Numbered from the stretch's first letter, positions 26,385 to 35,315 are shown. The stretch: 64,000 nucleotides of DNA from Rhodoferax sp. GW822-FHT02A01 (GCF_038784515.1 NZ_CP152376.1:2728001-2792000), one strand, 5' to 3'. The notes: generated by a model from the letters alone, not told the origin. Translations and numbers: made by a program.

Positions 26385-27262
26385 TGACCTGGCTCAACGA
26401 TTTCTGGTCCACCTACAGCACGCTGGTGTTCACCGTGGGTGTGCACGCCATGCTGGCGCTGTCCTTGTGGCTGACACTTTCCTGCGGTCTGCTTTCGCTG
26501 GCCAATGCGGCCTTCATGGGCATCGGTGCCTATACGGCCTCGCTGCTGACCTTGCAGGCAGGTTGGGATTTTCCTGCCGTGCTGCTGGCTGGTGGCCTGG
26601 CGCCCGCGCTGGTGGCACTGATCATCGGTGTGCCGGTGCTGCGCCTCTCAGGCGTGTACCTGGCCATGGCCACACTGGCCTTTGGTGAAGTGGTGCGCAT
26701 CACCGTGCTCAACCTGGAGATCACCGGTGGGCCGGAAGGCCTCAACGGCATTCCCCAATCCACCGAAGGCTGGCACATCGTGGTGCTGCTGGGCCTGACC
26801 ATTTACGGCCTGGCACGCCTGCGTCGCTCCAAGGTAGGTCGCGCCTTTGAAGCCATCAAGGAAGACGAAGTGGCCGCCCGCCTGATGGGCATCAATGTGG
26901 CGCGCTACAAGCTGCTGGCCTTCGTGCTGGGCGCTTTCATTGCCGGTGTGGGCGGTGCACTCAATGCCCACTTCACCTTCTTCATCAGCCCGCGCGAATA
27001 CGGTTTCGAGACCGCTGTGGACTTCCTCACCATGACGGTGCTGGGCGGCACGTCCGGCTTGGTGGGGCCCATTCTGGGCGGCACCATTCTGACCCTGCTG
27101 CCCGAGCTGCTGCGCTTCCTGCACGACTTCCGTTCGCTGGTCAACGGCGCCGTTCTGGTGCTGGTGGTGCTGTTCCTGCCCAAGGGCATCTGGGAGCCAC
27201 GCCGCGTACGCGCCTGGCTGAACCGCAACAAGTCCAGTCGCAATGAAGGAGGCCGCGCATGA
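26381..27262 (+). CDS. livM: Branched-chain amino acid ABC transporter permease LivM
   Basis: This 293-residue permease, second of the LivHM pair, has about eight hydrophobic helices. The family segments are LSLANAAFMGIGAYTASLL, LRLSGVYLAMATLAFGEVVRI, and the ATPase-contact loop GRAFEAIKEDEVAARLMGINVARYKLLAF. It overlaps livH by four bases and livG by four bases, indicating tightly coupled translation. The C-terminus is short and basic, as usual for LivM. Confidence 0.92.
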   Translation: MMTWLNDFWSTYSTLVFTVGVHAMLALSLWLTLSCGLLSLANAAFMGIGAYTASLLTLQAGWDFPAVLLAGGLAPALVALIIGVPVLRLSGVYLAMATLAFGEVVRITVLNLEITGGPEGLNGIPQSTEGWHIVVLLGLTIYGLARLRRSKVGRAFEAIKEDEVAARLMGINVARYKLLAFVLGAFIAGVGGALNAHFTFFISPREYGFETAVDFLTMTVLGGTSGLVGPILGGTILTLLPELLRFLHDFRSLVNGAVLVLVVLFLPKGIWEPRRVRAWLNRNKSSRNEGGRA

Positions 27263-28032
27263 GCGCCGGGTTGCTGTCCATCCGCAATGTCGGCAAGCAC
27301 TTCGGTGGCTTGCATGTCTTGCATGACGTGAATTTCGAGGTGCCCGCAGGCACCATCTACGGCCTCATTGGCCCCAACGGTGCCGGCAAGACCACGGTGT
27401 TCAACCTGGTGACCGGGCTGCTGCAGCCCAACAGCGGCAGCATCACCTTCCAGGGGGAAGACCTGGTGGGCCTGCCGTCCCACCGCATCACCCAGCGCGG
27501 CATTGCGCGCACCTTCCAGAATATCCGCATCTTCAAGGAGATGGATCTGCTGGAGAACGTGATGGTGGGTTTGCACGACCATCTTCATTACGGCACCTTC
27601 GGCATGCTGTTCAATACGCCGGGTTACCGCGCAGCCGAGAAGCGTGCCCGCGAACGTGCACTGGAACTGCTGACCTGGGTGGGGTTGGACCACAAGGCCG
27701 ACACCCTGGCCGACAACCTGTCGTATGGCGACCAGCGCAAGCTGGAGTTTGCCCGTGCCCTGGCCACCGAACCCAAGCTGCTGCTGCTCGACGAGCCGGT
27801 GGCCGGCATGAACCCTTCGGAAAAGACCATTCTGATGGAAGAGATCCGCAACATCCGCCAGCGCGGCTACGGTGTCTTCATGATCGAGCATGACATGCGC
27901 TTCGTGATGGGCTTGTGCGACCGCATTGCGGTGCTCAACTTCGGTCGCATCATCGCTGAAGGTACGCCCGACCAGATCCGCAACAACCCCGAAGTGATTG
28001 AAGCCTATCTGGGCAAGGAGGATGCGGCATGA
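27259..28032 (+). CDS. livG: Branched-chain amino acid ABC transporter ATPase LivG
   Basis: This 257-residue ATPase has Walker A GPNGAGKTT (about residue 38), the long LivG-specific insert after the Q-loop (RTFQNIRIFKEMDLLENVMVGLHDH), signature NLSYGDQRKLEFARAL and Walker B LLLLDEPVAGMNPSE. The signature is LSYGD instead of LSGGQ, as is normal for LivG. It drives the LivHM channel together with LivF; the livF start overlaps its stop. Confidence 0.93.
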   Translation: MSAGLLSIRNVGKHFGGLHVLHDVNFEVPAGTIYGLIGPNGAGKTTVFNLVTGLLQPNSGSITFQGEDLVGLPSHRITQRGIARTFQNIRIFKEMDLLENVMVGLHDHLHYGTFGMLFNTPGYRAAEKRARERALELLTWVGLDHKADTLADNLSYGDQRKLEFARALATEPKLLLLDEPVAGMNPSEKTILMEEIRNIRQRGYGVFMIEHDMRFVMGLCDRIAVLNFGRIIAEGTPDQIRNNPEVIEAYLGKEDAA

Positions 28033-28742
28033 GCGTGTGCCTGCGCGTGACGGATATGGCGGTTGCCTACGGCCATATCGAAGCGGTCAAAGGCATTTCG
28101 ATGGAGCTGCAGCAGGGCGAGATCACGGCCCTGGTCGGTGCCAATGGTGCGGGCAAGAGCACCACCATGCTTGCCATCTCCGGCCTGCTGCGCCCCAAGC
28201 GTGGCACCGTGGAATTCGAGGGTGAGGACATTACCCGCCTCTCACCGGACCAGATCGTGCAGCGGGGTGTGGTGCAGGTGCCCGAAGGCCGCGCCATCCT
28301 CTCCACCATGACGGTTCTGGAGAATCTGCAGCTGGGCGCCTACACCCGCAAAGACAAGAGCGGCATTGCCAGCACACTCGAGGAAGTCTTCCACCTGCTG
28401 CCGCGTCTCAAGGACCGCTCGGCCCAATACGCTGGCAACCTATCCGGTGGCGAGCAGCAGATGCTGGCCATTGGCCGCGCCCTGATGGCCAAGCCCAAAC
28501 TGCTGTTGCTGGATGAGCCTTCCATGGGGCTGGCCCCCATCCTGGTGCAGGAGATATTCCACACCCTGGTCAAAATCAACCAGGCGGGTCTGAGCCTGTT
28601 GCTGGTGGAGCAGAACGTGCGCCAGGCACTCAAGATCGCGCGCCACGGCTTTGTCATCGAGACCGGCAAGATCGTGCTGTCCGATACCGGTGCCAATCTG
28701 CTGGCTGACCCCAAGGTGGAAGAGGCCTACCTGGGCGGCTGA
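28029..28742 (+). CDS. livF: Branched-chain amino acid ABC transporter ATPase LivF
   Basis: This 237-residue ATPase has Walker A GANGAGKST (about residue 37), VPEGRAILSTMTVLENLQLGAY typical of LivF, signature NLSGGEQQMLAIGRAL and Walker B LLLLDEPSMGLAP. It completes the transporter. Its 3' end overlaps the convergent cyclic-nucleotide-binding gene by 16 bases. Confidence 0.93.
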   Translation: MSVCLRVTDMAVAYGHIEAVKGISMELQQGEITALVGANGAGKSTTMLAISGLLRPKRGTVEFEGEDITRLSPDQIVQRGVVQVPEGRAILSTMTVLENLQLGAYTRKDKSGIASTLEEVFHLLPRLKDRSAQYAGNLSGGEQQMLAIGRALMAKPKLLLLDEPSMGLAPILVQEIFHTLVKINQAGLSLLLVEQNVRQALKIARHGFVIETGKIVLSDTGANLLADPKVEEAYLGG

Positions 28743-29311
28743 TCGCCAGGGCTGTCCTGCACCATGCGGTCCGCCATCGAGCTGTTGCGCTCGTCCAGAC
28801 GGCGTGCCAGCACTCCGGCAATGTTCTTGTAGATGACCGAGGCGATGCTGGCGTAGGCATCGATGCGTGCACGCTGGAAGCACAGCGTCACGCAGTCCAC
28901 CTGCGCCAACACGGTGGCGGTGCGCAGGTCGTCCCGCACCAGCGCCATTTCACCAAAGCATTCGCCCACACCCAGTGAGGCCACGCGCACGGCACGCCCC
29001 TCGCGTTCCTTCACCACATCCACGGCACCCACGATCACCACGTAGAACGAACGGCCCAGGTCCTTCTCGCGGAACAGCACATCGCCCGCCCGGTAGTGCT
29101 GAACCTCGCCCAGCGCCAGGGCCGCCAGCAGACCATCCTGCGGCAGATGGGCAAAGATAGCCACCCGGTCGGCGATCTTCTTGATGATCTGCTGGTCCAG
29201 GCGAATGGTGGGCGTGACGGCTTTGGGCGGAATCGGCTCTACGTAAACCTTGCGCGCGCCCACGTTCTCGGAGAGCAGGTTTGCAATTTCAGGGTCGACT
29301 CTTGTAGCCAT
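28727..29311 (-). CDS. Stand-alone cyclic-nucleotide-binding domain protein
   Basis: The 194-residue product has a polar N-terminal extension of about 45 residues followed by one cNMP-binding beta-roll. The roll contains YRAGDVLFREKDLGRSFYVVIVGAVDVV, then LGVGECFGEMALVRDDLRTATV, the phosphate-binding cassette with FGEMAL and the following arginine. No DNA-binding helix-turn-helix or other output domain follows, only a helix and a short polar tail. It is therefore not a Crp/Fnr-type regulator and may act by protein contact. It is convergent with livF with overlapping ends. Ligand (cAMP, cGMP or none) is unknown. Confidence 0.8.
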   Translation of the reverse strand: MATRVDPEIANLLSENVGARKVYVEPIPPKAVTPTIRLDQQIIKKIADRVAIFAHLPQDGLLAALALGEVQHYRAGDVLFREKDLGRSFYVVIVGAVDVVKEREGRAVRVASLGVGECFGEMALVRDDLRTATVLAQVDCVTLCFQRARIDAYASIASVIYKNIAGVLARRLDERNSSMADRMVQDSPGDQPPR

Positions 29312-29370
29312 GGCGGAACCGTGAAGGCCTCCAGACGGAAAGGAGAAGCCAGTCTAGCGCGAATCGGTGC

Positions 29371-30399
29371 TCAGATGCGGCACTGTGCCAATCCGGCGCC
29401 GTGCTGCATGACGAAGGTGCGAAATGCATCGTTCACCCCCGAGAGAAAAGAGTCGCGCCGGTGCAGCAGGCACCAGTCCAGCATCTTGGGCATATCTTCC
29501 AGATGCAGCACGCACAGGCGTCCGGCTTCCAGTTCGATCTGGAAGGTGTGTGCCGACAGAAAGCTGATGCCCATGCCGGCCATCACGGCCTGCTTGATGG
29601 TCTCGTTGCCCGACAGCTCCATGGACACCTTCACCTGCAGCGACTGCGCCTGCACCAGGTGCTCGAAGAACTGGCGTGTGGCCGAGTTGGGTTCGCGGAA
29701 GATGAAGGGCTCGTCCTTCAGCGCCTCCCAGGTGATTCGGCGCTTCTTTGCCAGCGGGTGGTTGGCTGCGGCCACGATGCAATGCGGATGCTGTGCGAAG
29801 GCCTCTGCCTCCAGGTCTGCCTCGGAGGGGGGATAGCCGGCAATGGCCACATCCAGCTGATGGTCCTGCAACATCCCCAGGATCGCGTCGCGCCGGTCCA
29901 CCGTGAGCTTGAACTTGACGCCCGGCCACTCCTGGGCAAAGGCCATCAGCAGCTTGGGTGCAAAGTAATGCGCGGTGGGCACCACGCCCAGATGAAGAAA
30001 ACCGCCCTTGGAGCCTTCGGTGGTGTGAAAGGCCGCCACCGCCTCTTCCGCAATCTGCACTTGGCTCAGGATGCGCCGCGACTGGCGCAGCATCTCTTCA
30101 CCGGCCTGGCTCAGGGTCACCTTCTTGCCCACCTTGACCAGCAGTTGCAGACCCAGGTCGGATTCGAGCTGCTGCACCTGCATGGAGACTGCCGGTTGCG
30201 TCACGTTCATCTGCTCGGCAGCGCGTGAATAGCTCAGGTGGGTAGCCACCGCTTCGAACAGGCGCAACTGCCGTAGCGTGAGGTTCTTGAGGTAGCTGTC
30301 ACGCCCGGTGAAGGGCGTATCTGCGACGGGCGTTTTTTCCTTGCGGGAAATCCCTGAGGCTGCTGACTTTTTAGGGGCTTTGCTGGCGTGCTGTTTCAT
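29371..30399 (-). CDS. LysR-family regulator (CbbR-like), candidate regulator of the rhamnose genes
   Basis: This 342-residue LysR-type regulator has a basic 40-residue N-terminal extension before the usual start of the helix-turn-helix: NLTLRQLRLFEAVATHLSYSRAAEQMNVTQPAVSMQVQQLE. The sequence resembles CbbR-type regulators. A later internal start would remove the extension; the given start is an ATG at 30399. It is divergent from the rhamnose aldolase gene, and the 188-base intergenic region holds a perfect 15-bp palindrome of the T-N11-A type used by this family. No DeoR- or AraC-type rhamnose regulator is in the window, so this protein is the best candidate. Confidence 0.82.
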   Translation of the reverse strand: MKQHASKAPKKSAASGISRKEKTPVADTPFTGRDSYLKNLTLRQLRLFEAVATHLSYSRAAEQMNVTQPAVSMQVQQLESDLGLQLLVKVGKKVTLSQAGEEMLRQSRRILSQVQIAEEAVAAFHTTEGSKGGFLHLGVVPTAHYFAPKLLMAFAQEWPGVKFKLTVDRRDAILGMLQDHQLDVAIAGYPPSEADLEAEAFAQHPHCIVAAANHPLAKKRRITWEALKDEPFIFREPNSATRQFFEHLVQAQSLQVKVSMELSGNETIKQAVMAGMGISFLSAHTFQIELEAGRLCVLHLEDMPKMLDWCLLHRRDSFLSGVNDAFRTFVMQHGAGLAQCRI

Positions 30400-30503
30400 T
30401 GGTGTTTTCCCTTGGTTTCAATGCCTTCGCCAGACGCCTCCGTGACAGTGCGGACCGGGCTTCCTGTGGACGTTTGCGGGCATGCTGAATGTATCAGTGT
30501 TGC

Positions 30504-30518
30504 TTATGAATTTCATAA
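30504..30518. promoter_or_regulatory. LysR-type operator upstream of the rhamnose aldolase gene
   Basis: TTATGAATTTCATAA is a perfect palindrome with a central T and contains the T-N11-A spacing favoured by LysR regulators. It overlaps a possible -35 (TTGCTT, 30500-30505), which is spaced 16 bases from TATATG (30522-30527) on the plus strand. The site lies 70 bases upstream of the aldolase/dehydrogenase start. Confidence 0.55.
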
Positions 30519-30587
30519 AAATATATGCATTGCGGCTATGGATGAAGCCACCTACATTCACCCTCAATTCGTAGCCACTGCATAGAC

Positions 30588-32696
30588 ATGACCCAAACCC
30601 CTGCCCCCAAGCCTTTCCCGAAATGGAATCCGAAACATGCTGCCTCTCTCGACGCACCCGGTCTTCTGCTGTACCGCTCCAACCTGCTGGGCTCCGACCT
30701 GCGCATCACCAACTACGGTGGCGGCAACACCTCGGCAAAAATCACCCAGACCGATCCCCTGACCGGCCAACCCGTGCAGGTGTTGTGGGTCAAGGGTTCG
30801 GGGGGTGACGTGGGCTCCATGAAGCTGGATGGCTTCTCCACGCTCTATCTGGACAAGCTGCAGGCGCTGCAAGGCATCTACCGTGGCCCCGCACACGAAG
30901 ATGAAATGGTGGCCTATCTGCCGCACTGCACCTTCAACCTGAACCCGCGCGCCGCCAGCATCGATACGCCCTTGCATGCTTACCTGCCGTTTGCCCATGT
31001 GGACCATATGCACCCGGACTCGGTGATCGCCATTGCCGCCATGGCCAACAGCGAAGCGCTGACGCAGAAGATCTTCAACGGCACCGTGGGCTGGCTGCCC
31101 TGGCGCAAGCCCGGCTTCGAGCTGGGTCTGATGCTGCAGCGCTACCAGGCCGCGCACCCCGACCAGCGTGGACTGGTACTGGCCGGGCATGGCCTGTTCA
31201 CCTGGGGTGCAGATTCCAAATCCTGCTACGAAAACACGGTCGGTGTGATCGAGCATGCACAGAACTGGCTGGCCGAGGAACGCGTGGCGCGCAAGGCGGT
31301 GAGCTTTGGCGGTGAGGCGCGCAAGTCGCTGGGCACCGCCGAGCAGGACGCCACTTTGGCCCGCCTCCTGCCGGTGTTGCGCGGTCTGACGTCCAAGTCC
31401 GGCCACAAGCTGCTGCATGTAGACCGCCAGAACACCGTGATGGAATTCGTCAACAGCCGCGACCTGGTGCCGCTGGCCGCGCTGGGTACGTCCTGCCCGG
31501 ACCATTTCCTGCGTACCAAGATCCGACCCATGATCGTGGAAGAGTCGGTCTACACCCTTGAAGGCAAGGCGCTGGCCGAAGCGCTGGAAGCCAAGCTGGT
31601 GGCTTACCGCGCCGATTACGCCGCTTACTACGAGCGTTGCAAGCGCGCCGACAGCCCGGCCATCCGCGATGCCAACCCGGTCATCGTCCTGTTGCCCGGC
31701 ATCGGCATGGTCTCCATTGCCAAGGACAAGGCAACCGCCCGCATTGCCGGCGAGTTCTATGTGAATGCCATCAACGTGATGCGCGACGCCAACGCGGTGG
31801 ACACCTACGTGGGGCTGCCGGAGCAGGAAGCGTTTGACATCGAATATTGGCTGCTCGAAGAAGCCAAGCTGCAGCGCATGCCCAAGGCCAAGCCGCTGGT
31901 GGGCAAGGTGTCGCTGGTGACCGGTGGAGCAGGCGGCATTGGCCGCGCCATCGTGGAGCGCCAGCTGCAGGAAGGCGCTTGCGCCGTGCTGCTGGACATC
32001 GATGCCGCAGCGCTGGATACCACCGTTGCCGAGCTGTCCAAAAAATACGGCAAGGACGTGGTGCGCGGCGTGGTGTGCGATGTCACCAGCGAAGAGTCGG
32101 TCATGGCAGCTTATGCCCGCGCCACGTTGGAGTTTGGCGGCGTCGATATTCTGGTGTCCAACGCCGGTATTGCTTCGGCCTCGCCGCTGGAGGACACCAC
32201 GCTGGCGCTGTGGAACCGCAACCAGAGCATTCTGGCCACCGGCTACTTCCTGGTGGGGCGCGAAGCTTTCCGTCTGATGAAGGCGCAAGGCGTGGGCGGC
32301 TCCATGGTGTTCATCGCCAGCAAGAACGGCATGGTGGCCAGCAACCAGGCGGTGGCCTACTGCGCTGCCAAGGCCGCAGAAATCCAGCTCTCCCGCAGCT
32401 TTGCGCTCGAAGGCGCACCACTGGGCATACGCTGCAACGTGGTCAACCCCGATGCCGTCATCCGCGGCAGCAAGATCTGGACGGGCAGCTGGAGCCAGGA
32501 GCGCGCCGCTGCCAACAAGGTCGATGAGCAGGACCTGGAAGCCTTCTACCGTGACCGCTCCATGCTCAAGCGCAGCGTGTTTCCCGAAGACATTGCCGAG
32601 GCCACCTATTTCTTCTGCGCCGAACATCTGAGTGCCAAGAGCACCGGCAACATCCTCAACGTGGATGCCGGTAACCTCGCGGCTTTCACGCGCTAA
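30588..32696 (+). CDS. rhaD: Bifunctional rhamnulose-1-phosphate aldolase/short-chain dehydrogenase
   Basis: This 702-residue fusion has two parts. Residues 1-420 form a class II aldolase domain with metal-site histidines in HVDHMHPD and GHGLFTWG. Residues from about 430 form an SDR domain with GKVSLVTGGAGGIGRAI (Rossmann), SNAGIA, FIASKNG and YCAAK. The aldolase splits L-rhamnulose 1-phosphate into dihydroxyacetone phosphate and L-lactaldehyde; the dehydrogenase part is thought to oxidise the lactaldehyde. The same fusion is known in rhizobial and Burkholderiales rhamnose clusters. It is followed 25 bases later by the isomerase gene. Confidence 0.92.
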   Translation: MTQTPAPKPFPKWNPKHAASLDAPGLLLYRSNLLGSDLRITNYGGGNTSAKITQTDPLTGQPVQVLWVKGSGGDVGSMKLDGFSTLYLDKLQALQGIYRGPAHEDEMVAYLPHCTFNLNPRAASIDTPLHAYLPFAHVDHMHPDSVIAIAAMANSEALTQKIFNGTVGWLPWRKPGFELGLMLQRYQAAHPDQRGLVLAGHGLFTWGADSKSCYENTVGVIEHAQNWLAEERVARKAVSFGGEARKSLGTAEQDATLARLLPVLRGLTSKSGHKLLHVDRQNTVMEFVNSRDLVPLAALGTSCPDHFLRTKIRPMIVEESVYTLEGKALAEALEAKLVAYRADYAAYYERCKRADSPAIRDANPVIVLLPGIGMVSIAKDKATARIAGEFYVNAINVMRDANAVDTYVGLPEQEAFDIEYWLLEEAKLQRMPKAKPLVGKVSLVTGGAGGIGRAIVERQLQEGACAVLLDIDAAALDTTVAELSKKYGKDVVRGVVCDVTSEESVMAAYARATLEFGGVDILVSNAGIASASPLEDTTLALWNRNQSILATGYFLVGREAFRLMKAQGVGGSMVFIASKNGMVASNQAVAYCAAKAAEIQLSRSFALEGAPLGIRCNVVNPDAVIRGSKIWTGSWSQERAAANKVDEQDLEAFYRDRSMLKRSVFPEDIAEATYFFCAEHLSAKSTGNILNVDAGNLAAFTR

Positions 32697-32721
32697 CTTT
32701 TCACCGCTTTCAAGGACTGCC

Positions 32722-34011
32722 ATGCCCATACTTTCCACCAACCAGATCCAGGAGCACAACGCCACGGTGAAGCGCCATGCCGATACCGATTACGAGTACC
32801 TGGGCGAGCAACTGGCGCGTCGCAATATCGACATCGACACCATCAAGCAGCAGGTGGCCCAATTCGGTGTGGCCATTCCCAGTTGGGGCGTGGGCACCGG
32901 CGGTACACGCTTTGCCCGCTTCCCCGGGCTGGGCGAGCCCCGCAACGTGTTTGACAAGCTGCAAGACTGCGGTGTGATCCAGCAGCTCGCGCGCGCTACA
33001 CCCACGGTGTCACTGCACATCCCATGGGACAAGTGCAGTGACTGGAACGAGCTGCGCCAGACCGCCAGCGGCTACGGCCTGGCGTTTGATGCCATGAACT
33101 CCAACACCTTCTCCGACCAAAAAGGCCAGGCGCACAGCTACAAATTCGGTAGCCTGACCCACGCGGATGCCGCTACGCGCGCACAGGCTGTGGAGCACAA
33201 CATCGAGTGCATCGAAATCGGCAAGGCGCTGGGCAGCAAGGCGCTGACCGTGTGGATTGGAGACGGCAGCAACTTCCCCGGCCAGCAGCATTTCCGCCGT
33301 GCCTTTGACCGCTACCTGGAAAGCGCTCGCCAGATTTACGCCGAGTTGCCCGGCGACTGGCGCATGTTCCTGGAACACAAGATCTGCGAGCCCGCCTTTT
33401 ACAGCACCGTGATCCAGGACTGGGGCAGCAGCTTCATGGCAGCCAGTGCTCTGGGGGATAAGGCCCAGTGCCTGGTGGACCTGGGCCACCATGCGCCCAA
33501 CGTCAACATCGAGATGATCGTGGCCCGCCTGATTGCCGCGGGCAAGCTGGCGGGTTTCCACTTCAACGACAGCAAGTACGGCGACGACGATCTGGATGCC
33601 GGCAGCGTGGCACCCTACCGCCTCTTCCTGGTGTTCAACGAACTGGTGTCTGCCGCGCACGAGAAAGTGGCCGGCTTCAACCCAGCCTACATGCTGGACC
33701 AGAGCCACAACGTCACAGACCCTATCGAGAGCCTGATGACCAGCGCCGCCCAGGTACAGCGCAGCTATGCGCAGGCCCTTATCGTGGACCGCGCCGCGCT
33801 GGACGCCGCGCAGCAAGCCAACGATGCACTGCTGGCCACGCAGGCGCTCAAGCGCGGCTTCGAGACCGACGTCACCCCCATCCTGCAGCGCGTGCGCCTG
33901 GAAGCCGGCGGTGCGATTGACCCGGTAGGCGCTTACCGCGCCAGCGGCTATCGCCAGCAGGTTGCCAAGGACCGTCCGGCGGTGGCCGGTGGTAGTGGCG
34001 GCATTGTTTGA
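32722..34011 (+). CDS. rhaI: L-rhamnose isomerase (RhaI-type)
   Basis: This 429-residue isomerase is of the xylose-isomerase-like TIM-barrel type found in rhizobial rhamnose clusters and distinct from enterobacterial RhaA. It shows VWIGDGSNFPGQQHFRRAFDRYLES, FLEHKICEPAFYSTVIQDWG and VDLGHHAPNVNIEMIV, with metal-binding Glu, His and Asp residues. It also has FHFNDSKYGDDDLDAGSV. The ATG at 32722 is preferred over upstream frames because family homology begins just after it. It converts L-rhamnose to L-rhamnulose. Two hairpins lie in the 120-base gap before rhaS. Confidence 0.9.
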   Translation: MPILSTNQIQEHNATVKRHADTDYEYLGEQLARRNIDIDTIKQQVAQFGVAIPSWGVGTGGTRFARFPGLGEPRNVFDKLQDCGVIQQLARATPTVSLHIPWDKCSDWNELRQTASGYGLAFDAMNSNTFSDQKGQAHSYKFGSLTHADAATRAQAVEHNIECIEIGKALGSKALTVWIGDGSNFPGQQHFRRAFDRYLESARQIYAELPGDWRMFLEHKICEPAFYSTVIQDWGSSFMAASALGDKAQCLVDLGHHAPNVNIEMIVARLIAAGKLAGFHFNDSKYGDDDLDAGSVAPYRLFLVFNELVSAAHEKVAGFNPAYMLDQSHNVTDPIESLMTSAAQVQRSYAQALIVDRAALDAAQQANDALLATQALKRGFETDVTPILQRVRLEAGGAIDPVGAYRASGYRQQVAKDRPAVAGGSGGIV

Positions 34012-34012
34012 A

Positions 34013-34035
34013 GGTGCATGCAAAGGGCATGCACC
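34013..34035 (+). other. Hairpin after rhaI
   Basis: A perfect nine-pair stem, GGTGCATGC (34013-34021) and GCATGCACC (34027-34035), has a five-base loop and begins immediately after the rhaI stop. No T run follows directly. It may protect the 3' end of the upstream message. Confidence 0.5.
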
Positions 34036-34083
34036 GCTCCCCATCGAGTCCTGCGTTGGTGCGTCAAGCACCTGCAGGCATCG

Positions 34084-34106
34084 AGACCGGCCTTCGGGTC
34101 TTTTTT
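34084..34106 (+). terminator. Terminator-like hairpin upstream of rhaS
   Basis: AGACC (34084-34088) pairs with GGTCT (34097-34101) and is followed by a six-T run through 34106. This short stem with a U-tract fits a weak intrinsic terminator 26 bases before the rhaS start, possibly attenuating read-through from rhaI. Confidence 0.5.
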
Positions 34107-34131
34107 CAGTAACTACATCCAGGAGACATAA

Positions 34132-35124
34132 ATGAAGAAACAATTGAAGACCTTGCTGGCCGTTGCCTTGAGCGCAGTGCTGGTCAGCCCTGTCATGGCA
34201 GCCGACAAGATTGCGCTCGTCGTCAAGAGCCTGGGCAATGGCTTCTTCGACGCGGCCAACCAGGGTGCGCAGGAAGCCGCCAAGGAACTCAAGAACGTGG
34301 AGGTGATCTACACCGGCCCGGCCAAGGCCACCGCCGAAGGCCAGATCGAAATCGTCAACTCCCTGATCGCCCAGAAGGTCTCGGCCATCGTCATCTCCGC
34401 CAATGACCCTGATGCGCTGGCACCCTCGCTCAAGCGCGCCATGGACCGTGGCATCAAGGTCATCTCCTTTGACTCCGGCGTGCGCAAGGACGGCCGCCTG
34501 ATGCACCTCAACCCCTCCAGCAATCCGCTGATCGGCGAAAAGCTGGTGAAGATGACGCAGCAGGCCATTGGTGACAACGGCGAGATCGCCATCCTGTCGG
34601 CCACTGCACAAGCCACCAACCAGAACATCTGGATCGAGGAAGCCAAGAAGGTGCTGGCACAGCCCGCCTACAAGGGTCTGAAGCTGGTCAGCGTGGTCTA
34701 CGGTGACGACCAGACCGACAAGAGCTACCGCGAAGCCCAGGGCCTGTTCAAGAGCTACCCCAACCTGAAGGCCATCATTGCCCCCACCACCGTGGGTGTG
34801 GCCGCAGCGGCCAAGGCCGTGCAGGACGAGAAGAAGGTTGGCAGCATCTACGTGACCGGCCTGGGTCTGCCCTCTGAAATGGCGGGCCATGTGAAGAGCG
34901 GCGCGGTGAAGTCCTTTGCGATCTGGAACCCCATCGATCTGGGTTACTCCTCCATCATGGCGGCCAGCCAGTTCATCTCCGGCAAGGTCACTGGCAAGGC
35001 GGGTGACAAGGTGTCGCTGGGTCGCGTCGGTACCGTGACGCTGGATGCCAATGGCGAGGCTGCGATGGCTGAGCCCTTTACCTATGACGCTTCCAACGTG
35101 GAGAAGTTTGCCAAGTTCTTCTGA
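34132..35124 (+). CDS. rhaS: L-rhamnose ABC transporter binding protein RhaS
   Basis: This 330-residue periplasmic binding protein 1-type protein has signal peptide MKKQLKTLLAVALSAVLVSP cleaved near MAAD. The mature part has IALVVKSLGNGFFDAANQGAQEAAKEL, ISANDPDALAPSLKRAMDRGIKVISFDSG and AIWNPIDLGYSSIMAA, closely like rhizobial RhaS. It delivers rhamnose to RhaT/P/Q. A 370-base gap containing two structured repeat elements separates it from the ATPase gene. Confidence 0.92.
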   Translation: MKKQLKTLLAVALSAVLVSPVMAADKIALVVKSLGNGFFDAANQGAQEAAKELKNVEVIYTGPAKATAEGQIEIVNSLIAQKVSAIVISANDPDALAPSLKRAMDRGIKVISFDSGVRKDGRLMHLNPSSNPLIGEKLVKMTQQAIGDNGEIAILSATAQATNQNIWIEEAKKVLAQPAYKGLKLVSVVYGDDQTDKSYREAQGLFKSYPNLKAIIAPTTVGVAAAAKAVQDEKKVGSIYVTGLGLPSEMAGHVKSGAVKSFAIWNPIDLGYSSIMAASQFISGKVTGKAGDKVSLGRVGTVTLDANGEAAMAEPFTYDASNVEKFAKFF

Positions 35125-35151
35125 CACATCTGGTTTGCTTTGTTGGTGGTG

Positions 35152-35257
35152 GACACAGGCCGGCGTGGCACTCAGCGCCGTCCGTGTCCCCCGGACTGGG
35201 CGGGGCCCAGTCCTCCTCCTTTACCTACCGGCGCCGAGCGCCACGCCGTCCTGTGTC
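35152..35257 (+). repeat. Structured hairpin element A
   Basis: The outer arms 35152-35180 and 35229-35257 are complementary at 26 of 29 positions. The enclosed 48 bases begin TCCGTGTCCCCCG, contain a nested perfect nine-pair hairpin (GGACTGGGC at 35193-35201 with GCCCAGTCC at 35205-35213) and end CTCCTCCTTTACCTAC. The two conserved flanks of the nested hairpin recur, inverted, in element B. Confidence 0.82.
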
Positions 35258-35315
35258 AGCCAACTGTGTTAGCGTGCCACGGTCGTTCGTTCTGTGCGTT
35301 CCAACAGCGTGGCCT

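Noticed and set aside
30564..32765. A 733-codon open frame antisense to the rhamnulose-phosphate aldolase/dehydrogenase gene
   Set aside because: The sense strand encodes a clear two-domain enzyme; the antisense translation has no recognisable motif and no ribosome site.
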